NCBI GenBank assembly: GCA_964392615.1
Contig: CAYMRB010000193.1
Span: 1-17,759, forward strand
Reading direction: 5' to 3'
Length of the DNA: 17,759 nucleotides
Source of the DNA: CAYMRB01 sp964392615
GTDB lineage: Bacteria > Planctomycetota > UBA8108
This document shows, in pieces, positions 1-10,565 of the stretch (position 1 is its first letter; the number at the start of each line of letters is the position of its first letter). The notes under the pieces were generated by a model. That model was not told the origin of the DNA and made no database searches. It was given only the letters and a program-made list of their open reading frames with translations. The translations under genes were made by a program, and so were the position numbers.

Positions 1-75
1 GGCGATGCTGCAGGTGTGGCAACCGATGCACTTGTCGAGGTGGAAGACCATCGAGGTCTGTGAGCGAACGTCCAT
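1..75 (-). CDS. narH: Respiratory nitrate reductase beta subunit NarH, N-terminal 25 codons (runs off the left edge)
   Basis: The 25 visible codons begin MDVRSQ and contain the N-terminal ferredoxin-type motif CIGCHTC, with cysteines at residues 16, 19 and 22. This matches the opening of NarH, the iron-sulfur subunit that passes electrons from the membrane cytochrome to NarG. The start ATG lies 14 bases after the narG stop, and that gap contains GGAAAGGA as a ribosome binding site. The gene is cut by the window edge, so the remaining clusters and the narJ/narI genes expected downstream cannot be seen. Identity is secure from the motif and the gene order. Confidence 0.93.
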   Translation of the reverse strand, partial: MDVRSQTSMVFHLDKCIGCHTCSIA

Positions 76-89
76 CCTTCGTCCTTTCC

Positions 90-3733
<3,644 letters not shown>

Positions 3734-3737
<4 letters not shown>

Positions 3738-4612
3738 ACCGACTCTCTCACCTTCGAAGACTTCAGCAGCGTCTCGCGTACGGTCCGGAAGCGTCGGTTC
3801 CAGATCCGTCCCATGAGGAAGAGCACCCCGACCGTTCCCGCGAAGCCGAACAGGGTGAAGAGGAGGGTGGAGGAGGACTGGACCTTCTGGTCGTCGCGGG
3901 CGATCTTCTGGAACCAGGCAGTCAGCGCGAGAATCTCCTCGCCTTCGAGCGGGTGGTCCTCGAAGACCGCCTGCATCATCGGTGTGGCGGGTGCGGAGAG
4001 CCACGCGGTGAGCCCCCTGCGGCCTTGCAGCGTTTCGAAGACCTTCGTCAGGTCTTGCTTCTCACCGGCCAGTCGTCCGCCGCCGAGGAGGGGCACGCGA
4101 GATGTCCGGTGGCAGGACAGGCACGCCGGGCCGCCGTTCTTCAACGGCTTGCGTCCGAGAAAGATCAGCTCGCCTTGCTCGACGTCCGTGTCGGTCAATT
4201 GGCGCCCGCTGACCTGTACTCCGGCGAACTGCGATTTCTCGAGCTTCGACTCGGTCGCGATGAGGTCGAGCAGCGCTTCGGCGCGCTCGGCGGTCATCCC
4301 CGCAACCGGCGTCATGACCGCGCCGTTCGCTTCTTCCTTCAGGCGGATCGCGTACGCGTCACCCGAGTTCAGAACGCCCTGCGGATCGACGATGAAGCGC
4401 GTGAGCCACGCTCGGTCCTTCCGATCCTCGACGTTCTGCAGGTCTGGCCCGGTGAGCCGACCGCCGCCGATCGTGTGACAGCTCAAGCAGTACTTCTTGA
4501 AGTCCTTGGCCGCGTCTTGCGCGAGCGCGCCGTCGGCGCACAGGACCGCAGCGATCGTCGCAATGCTCGCCGCCGCGATGGCTCGTCGAAGAGCCTTGCC
4601 GGATGAGTCCAT
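3734..4612 (-). CDS. narC: Membrane-anchored dihaem cytochrome c, NarC-like, first gene of the nitrate reductase operon
   Basis: This 292-residue protein has an N-terminal signal peptide (residues 1-31, ending near ALA-Q), two CLSCH haem c sites at residues 42-46 and 164-168, and one C-terminal transmembrane helix near 249-268 followed by a basic tail. The haem domains should therefore face the periplasm, with a short cytoplasmic end. Met100 and Met212/213 are candidate distal haem ligands. In Thermus thermophilus a dihaem cytochrome c called NarC precedes narGHJI and is needed for the enzyme; the order and the ATGA overlap with narG support the same role here. The start ATG is chosen because AGGGAGG lies 6 bases upstream and it opens directly into the signal peptide. 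The symbol rests on context and could be replaced by a generic cytochrome c name. Confidence 0.85.
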
Positions 4613-4901
4613 CGAACCCTCCCTGGTTCCGCACGTGGCGGCTCCTACCAGGAAATGGTGTGCCGTCCGCGCAAGCTGGCGTCGGGTCGTCGTAAGCGAC
4701 GGTGAGAAGGGTGCTTGTGACGGCATGCCTCACGGCTGCGAATGGGGTGTTCGCGTACCGAAACGCGTACTTGCGACGGCGGCGGGCGGCATCGATGTTC
4801 ACAAGCTGCGGTGCAGAAAGGTGTTGGGGCCGCATACTCGCGTACGCGTCGCGACGCTGTCGAGGCGACACTCCGATGCGCGGTACGGCGAGGTCAGCGA
4901 G
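4613..4901 (-). promoter_or_regulatory. Leader/promoter region of the nitrate reductase operon with repeated motifs
   Basis: These 289 bases separate the surface-protein stop from narC and must hold any dedicated nar promoter. I see no convincing -35/-10 pair and no FNR box (TTGAT-N4-ATCAA). What is visible is CGCGTAC three times (4752-4758, 4764-4770 and inside the palindrome CGCGTACGCG at 4839-4848) and an 8-bp inverted pair, GCTTGTGA at 4713-4720 and TCACAAGC at 4799-4806, which resembles half-sites of the CRP/FNR family. No gene is present. The regulatory role is inferred from position. Confidence 0.35.
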
Positions 4902-6572
4902 CTACTCGGTGGTGCACCGCGAGTTCTCCTCGTGGCAGCCGAGCGGTGCGTCCGACACGTCCCACAGGCATCTGCCGAGCTCGGGTTGCGGTATCGAGAC
5001 GGTGCCGAGGTAGAGGTGGAAGAGCGTGTAGAGGGGGTCGAGGATGTCGAGCCGGTGGTCATGGTTGGCGTCCGCCGCCTCGAAGCAGTCCGGTTCCTTC
5101 CCCTGTCCGTACATCCAGTTCAGCGTGAACAGCGCATCGCCGATCTGGATGCTCTCGTTGCGGTCCGAATCCGCACGGATGACGCGATAGATCTTCTGCG
5201 GGTCGATTCCGAGTACCCGGTATCCCGATTCGGTCGAATCGTCGCCGCTGTGAGAGTCGCCGGTCGACTCCTCGCAGAGCTCGATGAGGCGCGCGATGCC
5301 CGCGTCGACAAGCGGCAGGGAGATCCCCGCGCGTTCTGGCGTCATCAGGATCTCCACCTGCGTCTCTTGAAGCCCGGGCGGGAAGTCGTCGCGGATGTCG
5401 AAGCGCACCGTGAGCAACGTGTCGTCCTCGAGCCGTGGCAGGAAGGGGATGCCGCAGCGTCCTACCGGGCCCGGCGCTCCTTGGATGAACGACACGCGGA
5501 CGTGGAGGAGGTCGTGCGTGGGGTTCTCCGGGAGAGGTATGACGCGCGTCTCGCAGAACGGCAGGTCCTCACACGAAGCGATGACGCCGCGGTCGAGCTC
5601 GACGGTCACGCTCGCCGTGTCGACAATCCGCTTGTCGATCGCATAGAGGAGCGAGAAGCAGTCGAGCTGATCGGCGGTCACGCCGCGGAGCGGATACTCG
5701 AGGCCCGCCTCGCCGACGAGGACCACTCCCGGCCCGCCCCACTCGAACGTGTACCCCGGCACCGGATCGGGCGGCAAGATCTCGTAGCTCTCGCACTCGA
5801 GGTCGTCCTCCGATGGATCGGGGCCCGGAGCCGGGAAGGGCTCGGAGGGAGGACTGCCGCCGAAGTACAGGAACGACAGCGCCCAGACGACGTCGTCGAT
5901 CGCGACGACCCCATCGTCGTTGACATCGCCCGAGTCGTCGCACGGGAGATGTCGCGGCCCGCCGGGGCAGAAGAGGAACGCGAGGGCCTCGCCGGCATCC
6001 GACAGGCTGACGGCGCCGTCCTGGGTGACGTCGCCACGGATGAACTCCGGGCGTGGCGGCACGGGGCACCGTGCTTCGATGGTGTAGTCGAGGGGCAAAT
6101 CGGCCGTCATGCCTGCAGCCAGGATCGAGTAGGTTCCGGGCTCGAGGTCGACGTCCATGCACTCGGTGGCGTCGGGCTGCGTGCAGTCCATGATCTCGAC
6201 GGAGTCGCAGCCGTCACCCGTCACGCGTCCGATGCCGAATCCCATGGCGGTAGCCGAAGACATCGAGAAGCGGTACCGGCCGGGCTCGACAGCTTCGAAC
6301 TCCCACGTCTCGTAGTGGACGATGGAATTCAGTGCACAGTCGCCGTCCGTCAGAATCGCGGCGACGGGCAGGTCGCAAGGGAGCGATCCTGCGACGCAGT
6401 CGAGGCACGGGGCCACTCCGGCGGCCTCTCCGTCTCCGAGAAGCTCGGCGAGGATGGCTCCGGGCGCGTCCCTGGCGCCGATCGTCGCGGGCAAGCTGAT
6501 CGAGACGAAGATCCAGACGACGATCCACAACCGCAGCACCGAGAGACTTTCGACGCCGTGCAGAACGCCCAT
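4902..6572 (-). CDS. Secreted protein with two dockerin-like calcium-binding repeat pairs
   Basis: This 556-residue protein starts with a signal peptide-like segment (hydrophobic core about residues 13-28). Residues 75-168 look like a beta-sandwich domain of the kind often placed before dockerin repeats. A first repeat pair, GDVTQDGAVSLSDA and GDVNDDGVVAIDDV, lies at about 180-240 and is followed by a proline- and cysteine-containing tail. Residues 275-435 may be a second, cohesin-like beta domain, judged only from composition. A second pair follows at about 467-523 (ADSDRNESIQIGDA and DANHDHRLDILDP), with a C-terminal tail of the same kind. The Asp/Asn-rich loops should bind calcium. It should act outside the cytoplasm, perhaps in surface assembly. 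It has its own upstream promoter candidate and is probably not part of the nar operon. The start is uncertain because the ribosome binding site is weak; a GTG slightly downstream is possible. The specific function is unknown. Confidence 0.8.
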   Translation of the reverse strand: MGVLHGVESLSVLRLWIVVWIFVSISLPATIGARDAPGAILAELLGDGEAAGVAPCLDCVAGSLPCDLPVAAILTDGDCALNSIVHYETWEFEAVEPGRYRFSMSSATAMGFGIGRVTGDGCDSVEIMDCTQPDATECMDVDLEPGTYSILAAGMTADLPLDYTIEARCPVPPRPEFIRGDVTQDGAVSLSDAGEALAFLFCPGGPRHLPCDDSGDVNDDGVVAIDDVVWALSFLYFGGSPPSEPFPAPGPDPSEDDLECESYEILPPDPVPGYTFEWGGPGVVLVGEAGLEYPLRGVTADQLDCFSLLYAIDKRIVDTASVTVELDRGVIASCEDLPFCETRVIPLPENPTHDLLHVRVSFIQGAPGPVGRCGIPFLPRLEDDTLLTVRFDIRDDFPPGLQETQVEILMTPERAGISLPLVDAGIARLIELCEESTGDSHSGDDSTESGYRVLGIDPQKIYRVIRADSDRNESIQIGDALFTLNWMYGQGKEPDCFEAADANHDHRLDILDPLYTLFHLYLGTVSIPQPELGRCLWDVSDAPLGCHEENSRCTTE

Positions 6573-6609
6573 GGTACGCCAGCCTCGAGTCGCGATGTCT
6601 CGGGAGTAC

Positions 6610-6632
6610 CGCCTCCACGGAACTCGGAGGCG
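6610..6632 (-). other. Hairpin in the leader of the dockerin-repeat gene
   Basis: A perfect 7-bp inverted repeat, CGCCTCC at 6610-6616 and GGAGGCG at 6626-6632, encloses a 9-base loop. It lies 37 bases before the start codon of the dockerin-repeat gene and downstream of the candidate promoter at 6654-6662, so it would be in the 5' leader. No T-run follows on either strand, so a normal intrinsic terminator is unlikely. It may affect mRNA stability or translation. Confidence 0.3.
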
Positions 6633-6653
6633 CGTCAGGAAACCCTCATTCGG

Positions 6654-6662
6654 ATGATAGCA
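6654..6662 (-). promoter_or_regulatory. Candidate extended -10 promoter for the dockerin-repeat gene
   Basis: On the minus strand this reads TGCTATCAT, an extended -10 element (TGn followed by TATCAT, five of six matches to TATAAT). The hexamer 17 bases upstream, GTCTGG, is a poor -35, which extended -10 promoters tolerate. The predicted start of transcription near 6647 would leave a leader of about 75 bases. In a GC-rich genome such an AT-rich hexamer is uncommon, but Planctomycetota promoter consensus sequences are poorly known to me. Confidence 0.4.
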
Positions 6663-6711
6663 CGCGAAGTGCCGGCCCAGACGGAGTATTGCGGCTCATC
6701 TGCTGTCTCGA

Positions 6712-6733
6712 GCCGCCGAAGCGGGAGGGCGGC
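6712..6733 (-). terminator. Terminator-like hairpin after the response regulator gene (no T-run)
   Basis: GCCGCC at 6712-6717 and GGCGGC at 6728-6733 form a 6-bp GC-only stem with a 10-base loop, about 33 bases after the stop of the response regulator gene and before the promoter candidate of the next gene. There is no T-run after it in the minus direction, so it is at best an atypical terminator. In GC-rich DNA such stems arise by chance. Confidence 0.25.
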
Positions 6734-6765
6734 GAGGCGGTGTGGAGCGCCGAAACGCCGCGCGC

Positions 6766-8196
6766 TCAGCTCTCGCGGAAGGAATCCCGATCGACCTCGA
6801 GGTTGCGCATGATCCGCTGCAACGCGGCTCGCGTCAGTCCGCAGTCCCGCGCCGCCCGCGTGACGTTGCCGCCCGACTTGCGCAGCGCCTCGCAGATGTA
6901 GTCGCGCTGGAACTGCTCGACCGCCCGCTTCTTGCCTTCCTCGTACGACAGGTCGATGTCGGCCGCTACCGTCCACGATTGGCTCGCCGGCCCGCGCAAT
7001 CCGAGGTGATGCGCCTCGATCGTCTCGCCGCGCGACCAGACGAGCGCGCGCTGGATGCTGTTCTCGAGCTCCCGCACGTTGCCGGGCCAATCGTGGCTCT
7101 CGAGCTCCTTCAGCGCGTTCGCGGACAGACGCGGCACCGCATCGGGCTCGATGCCGAGCTGCGGCGCGTATCGACTGAGGAAGTACGCGGCCAGCGGCGC
7201 GATGTCGGCCGGTCGTTCGCGCAGCGGCGGCACGTGGATCGTGACGACGGTCAGGCGGTAGAAGAGGTCCGCGTGGAATTCGTTGCAGCGAATTCTCTCC
7301 TGGAGGTCTCGGCTCGTGGCAGCGACGAGGCGAAAGTCGACATCGATCGAGCGCGACGTTCCGAGCGGGACGACGGTCTTCTCCTGCAGCACGCGCAGCA
7401 GCTTGTCCTGGAACGTTCGCGACATGAGACCGATCTCGTCGAGGAAGATCGTGCCGCCCGCCGCCTGTTCGAAGATTCCCTTGCGGTCGCTGTCCGCGCC
7501 CGTGAAGGCGCCGCGGCAGTGGCCGAAGAGCTCGGACTCCAGGAGCGTGTCGGGCAGCGCTGCCGTGTTGATCGCGAGGAACGGCCGCTCGCGGTTCGGG
7601 CTCGCGGTGTGGATCTCTCGCGCGACGTGCTCCTTTCCGGTGCCGCTCTCGCCTTCGATCAGAACCGTCATCGGAGTTCTCGCGACCTGGCGGACGAGGT
7701 CGAGCACGTCGCGAGTGCGAGGATCGTGCGCGATCATTTGTCGTCCGCCGACTCCCACGGCGTCGGTCTCTGACCCGAGCTTGCCGATGCGGTCGTTGAC
7801 AAGAGCCTCCCGGCCGTAGCGCCTCAGCGTCGACAGGATCTCCTCGTTGTCGAACGGTTTCGTGATGAAGTGGGACGCGCCGTCGTGCAGCGCGGTGACG
7901 GCCATTTCGATCGTTCCGAAGCCCGTGATCAGAATGACCGCGACGGAGTCGTCCAGGCGGCGAATTTCGCGCAGGAGCTCCATGCCGGACCGTCCGGGCA
8001 TTGTGATGTCCGAGATCACGACATGCGGTCGATGAGCGGCGAACCGCTCCAGTGCTATCTCCGCCGAGCTCGCGGTCACCACGTCGGCAGAGATCGACTT
8101 GGCGAGGAGCTCCAGCCCGAGGAGGACGTCCGGCTCGTCGTCGACGACGAGCACACGGAGCTCCTTCGGTTCCCAGGGTAGGTCGTGGTTCGGCAT
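6766..8196 (-). CDS. Sigma54-dependent response regulator, NtrC family
   Basis: This 476-residue protein has the standard three-part layout of an activator of sigma54 RNA polymerase. The receiver domain (about 13-130) shows the acidic pocket Asp19-Asp20, phosphoacceptor Asp63, Thr91 and Lys113. The AAA+ domain shows Walker A GESGTGKE at 182-189, the sigma54-contacting loop GAFTGA at 229-234 and Walker B TIFLDE at 249-254. The C-terminal end is a Fis-type helix-turn-helix containing NVTRAARDCGLTRAALQR. The ATG at 8196 is preferred because it gives the usual family length and lies 7 bases after the kinase stop; two earlier in-frame ATGs would overlap the kinase gene and add residues of no domain. 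The ribosome binding site is weak, which suggests translational coupling. The target genes are unknown. Confidence 0.93.
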   Translation of the reverse strand: MPNHDLPWEPKELRVLVVDDEPDVLLGLELLAKSISADVVTASSAEIALERFAAHRPHVVISDITMPGRSGMELLREIRRLDDSVAVILITGFGTIEMAVTALHDGASHFITKPFDNEEILSTLRRYGREALVNDRIGKLGSETDAVGVGGRQMIAHDPRTRDVLDLVRQVARTPMTVLIEGESGTGKEHVAREIHTASPNRERPFLAINTAALPDTLLESELFGHCRGAFTGADSDRKGIFEQAAGGTIFLDEIGLMSRTFQDKLLRVLQEKTVVPLGTSRSIDVDFRLVAATSRDLQERIRCNEFHADLFYRLTVVTIHVPPLRERPADIAPLAAYFLSRYAPQLGIEPDAVPRLSANALKELESHDWPGNVRELENSIQRALVWSRGETIEAHHLGLRGPASQSWTVAADIDLSYEEGKKRAVEQFQRDYICEALRKSGGNVTRAARDCGLTRAALQRIMRNLEVDRDSFRES

Positions 8197-8203
8197 CGTG
8201 GGG

Positions 8204-10435
8204 CTATCGATCGTCCGTCCGCGCGCTGCGTCCTCTTGCGGCATGCGAACCAGCGAGTGGGTTGCGAGGCTGCGACAGGCTGGAGGCGATGGCACCGTCG
8301 CGGGGTAAGCGCACCTCGAAGACCGTCCGCCCGGCGCCGCTTGCGGCGAGGGTCAGCGTGCCGCCGTGGCTCTCGACGATTCGCCGCGAGGTGGGCAGGC
8401 CGAGGCCGGTTCCGATTCCGGGCGGCTTCGTCGAGAAGAACGGCTCGAAGATGCGCTCGCAGATGTCCGCGGGCACGCCGGGACCTTCGTCCTCCACCTC
8501 GATGACGACGTCCGCTCCTTCGCTCGCGGCGCGAACGGTCACGGAGCCCGACTCCCCCTCACCGGTCTGAACGGCGTTCATTACGAGGTTGATCAGCACC
8601 TGGCGAATCTGAATCTCATCGGCGCATACGTGGATCGCGGTGTCGGGTGCTGCGACGACGAGCCGGTGATCCGTGCGCTCGACGAGCGGCCTGAGGAAGT
8701 CGCCGACATCGGCGAGCAGATCGGCGGCGTCGAACGCGGTGACCTCCGGCGCGGGGAAGGCGGACATCTCCAAGAGGCTCGAGACGGTGCGCCGGCAGGC
8801 GTCGGCGTTGCGCAGAATCACGTTCGCGTGCTCCCGCAAGCGCGAGTCTTCGCCCAGCGACTCCAGCAGCATCTGGCTGAACATCACGATCGCGGCGATG
8901 GGGTTGTTCATCTCGTGCGCGACGACGGCGGCGATCTCTCCGGTCACGTACATGCGCTCCTGGTGCGCTTGGCGCTCGGCTGCCGCCACGCGTTCGGTGA
9001 CATCGCGGCTGACGTAGACGCCCTCCGCGGGGTGCTCCGGACGCGGCGGCAGGGGCGTGACGTGGATCTCGTAGACCCGTCCGTCGAGCTCGACCATGCA
9101 CGATCCCGGCGCGGTGTTCTTGCCGGCGAGGCACGACACGCAATCGCGCCGTGCTCGGGCCGTTTCGGGAGCGGGCTCGGCACCATCCGGGCGAACTCCC
9201 CGGCACAGCGCTCGCTTCTGCTCGGGCGGCGATTTCTCCAGCCTCTCGACGAGCGAGCGTGCCGCCGCGTTCGTGAGCGTTACGGCACCGCTTCCGTTCA
9301 TGATGAACAGGCCGTCCTGCATCGAGTGGATCACGGTGTCGAGGCGGTCGCGCTCGAAGCGCGTCTGTGCCTGCTGGCGCTCGAGAGCCGCGGCGGAGTC
9401 CTTCAGGCGCTGCGCGCGCTCCTCGACGGCCTGGGCCATGACGTTGAACGCGGTCGACAGATCGCCGATCTCGTCGCGCGAGCGAACCTCCGGTACGCGG
9501 ACGGACTCGTCTCCCGTCGTCATACGGTGGGCTGCGTGTCGTAGCTGCAGAAGCGGGCGCAGCACGAATCGCGCCGGGAAGAAGAGGAGTGCGAGGTTCA
9601 GGATGAGGAGCGTCAAGCCGATGCCGAGGAAGCGCCGAGTCAGCAGGTCGAGTGGCTCCAACGCGCGGCGCCGATCCGTCGCGAGGAGGAGTGTCCAGCC
9701 CTTCGCCTCGAGTGGCTTCGCGTAAGGGATGAGCCCTGTGCCGGGCGTCGTTGTGCGACGCAACAGGGGAAGCGAGTGTCCGGCGGAGTCCTCGAGTCGA
9801 AAGTCGTCGATACGGGGCTCGCTGTTCGCTGTCAGGTTCGCGATGCCGTCGAGCCACAGATCGAGGTGGAGGAGGATCTGCAGGAACCCGATGGTCTGGT
9901 CGCCCTCGAGGCTGGTCAGGGGAGTCGTCACGACGCACGTGCGGTACGGACGTTTCTCACTCGGCGCGATCACCGCGCTGAACCACGTGACGGTTGCCTT
10001 TGCGACTCCCTGGACCTCCGGAAGGGGACCGTGCACCCACAGCAGCGATCGACCGTCCGCGGCGAGAACGGCAGCGTCGTCGAACCAATCGACCAGCGGC
10101 AGCTTGTTCTTCTCCAGGTGCCGGACGAGGTCGGCGTGGTTCTGGTCGCGCTGAGCAGTCTTGTCAGCGGCCACGATCGCTTCGGTCTTGACGCGGATGA
10201 AGCCGTCGGAGGCGAAGTCCTCGGCGCGGCGTCGGGCGAGCTCGAAGCGCGCGTCGATGATCTGCTTCGCCAGCAGCGTCTGTGTCTCGAGGTTGCGGTG
10301 GATGCGCTCGGAGAGTTCGCGCTTCGTATCCGTCGTCACGAGGTATCCGCCCACGCCGAACGCGACGAGGTACACGATCGCCACGGTCAGTGGCAGCTTG
10401 TACTTGATCGGTACCCAGAAGAGCGGATCGCGCAT
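8204..10435 (-). CDS. Membrane-bound sensor histidine kinase (Cache-like sensor, HAMP, PAS, HisKA, HATPase)
   Basis: This 743-residue protein is the likely partner of the adjacent NtrC-type regulator. Transmembrane helices lie at about 13-33 and 268-287 and enclose an extracytoplasmic sensor of about 230 residues that resembles a double Cache domain. A HAMP linker (about 288-340) and a coiled coil follow, then a PAS-like domain (about 362-480) with an insertion holding Cys411, Cys432, Cys435 and Cys446. The HisKA domain has phosphoacceptor His507 in VAHEMNNPIAA. The ATPase domain shows the N box (NLVMNA, 616-621), DEGPGVP (649-655) and FEPFFSTKPPGIGTGLGL (663-680). The start ATG begins just before the first membrane helix; no good ribosome binding site is seen, and the upstream in-frame extension is low-complexity. 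The cysteines suggest metal binding or redox input. Confidence 0.92.
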   Translation of the reverse strand: MRDPLFWVPIKYKLPLTVAIVYLVAFGVGGYLVTTDTKRELSERIHRNLETQTLLAKQIIDARFELARRRAEDFASDGFIRVKTEAIVAADKTAQRDQNHADLVRHLEKNKLPLVDWFDDAAVLAADGRSLLWVHGPLPEVQGVAKATVTWFSAVIAPSEKRPYRTCVVTTPLTSLEGDQTIGFLQILLHLDLWLDGIANLTANSEPRIDDFRLEDSAGHSLPLLRRTTTPGTGLIPYAKPLEAKGWTLLLATDRRRALEPLDLLTRRFLGIGLTLLILNLALLFFPARFVLRPLLQLRHAAHRMTTGDESVRVPEVRSRDEIGDLSTAFNVMAQAVEERAQRLKDSAAALERQQAQTRFERDRLDTVIHSMQDGLFIMNGSGAVTLTNAAARSLVERLEKSPPEQKRALCRGVRPDGAEPAPETARARRDCVSCLAGKNTAPGSCMVELDGRVYEIHVTPLPPRPEHPAEGVYVSRDVTERVAAAERQAHQERMYVTGEIAAVVAHEMNNPIAAIVMFSQMLLESLGEDSRLREHANVILRNADACRRTVSSLLEMSAFPAPEVTAFDAADLLADVGDFLRPLVERTDHRLVVAAPDTAIHVCADEIQIRQVLINLVMNAVQTGEGESGSVTVRAASEGADVVIEVEDEGPGVPADICERIFEPFFSTKPPGIGTGLGLPTSRRIVESHGGTLTLAASGAGRTVFEVRLPRDGAIASSLSQPRNPLAGSHAARGRSARTDDR

Positions 10436-10467
10436 GCGCGGAGGATATCGGTTTCTCCGTCGTTCTG

Positions 10468-10491
10468 CACGAACCGTTCGAACCACGAACC
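10468..10491. promoter_or_regulatory. Candidate operator: iterated CGAACC repeats with a central palindrome
   Basis: CACGAACC occurs at 10468-10475 and again at 10484-10491, and the 8 bases between them are the perfect palindrome GTTCGAAC. Read differently, CGAACC occurs three times, beginning at 10470, 10479 and 10486. The block ends 33 bases upstream of the kinase start codon, a natural place for an operator. No promoter hexamers could be assigned with confidence. The bound protein is unknown; autoregulation by the adjacent response regulator is one option. Confidence 0.35.
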
Positions 10492-10497
10492 TGGGAG

Positions 10498-10526
10498 CCC
10501 TGCGCCGCGTTCTCGGCGCTCGAGGG
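10498..10526 (-). terminator. Terminator-like hairpin after the importer operon (no T-run)
   Basis: GCGCCG at 10502-10507 pairs with CGGCGC at 10514-10519 across a 6-base loop, and the stem can be extended by CCCT (10498-10501) with AGGG (10523-10526) around a 3-base bulge. It lies about 40 bases after the stop of the second permease gene and before the kinase operator candidate. No T-run follows in the minus direction, so it may attenuate or protect mRNA ends rather than stop transcription. The kinase genes could still be read through from the importer. Confidence 0.3.
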
Positions 10527-10565
10527 AGTGCATTCTGCCGGCCTTGACGGAGCTCGAGCCCGAGA

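Noticed and set aside
3738..4004. 89-codon in-frame N-terminal extension of narG
   Set aside because: It lies wholly inside the cytochrome gene, has no NarG similarity, and the ATGA overlap with a ribosome binding site gives a better start.
4651..4665. Sigma54-like element (GGCAC with TTTCC) upstream of narC
   Set aside because: The essential -12 GC reads CC, so the match fails at a critical base.
4497..6812. 771-codon plus-strand open frame opposite the dockerin-repeat gene
   Set aside because: The minus-strand frame has a signal peptide and four calcium-loop repeats, whereas the plus-strand frame has nothing recognisable.
8197..8295. Earlier ATG starts for the response regulator
   Set aside because: They overlap the end of the kinase gene, add residues before the receiver domain with no family counterpart, and lack ribosome binding sites.
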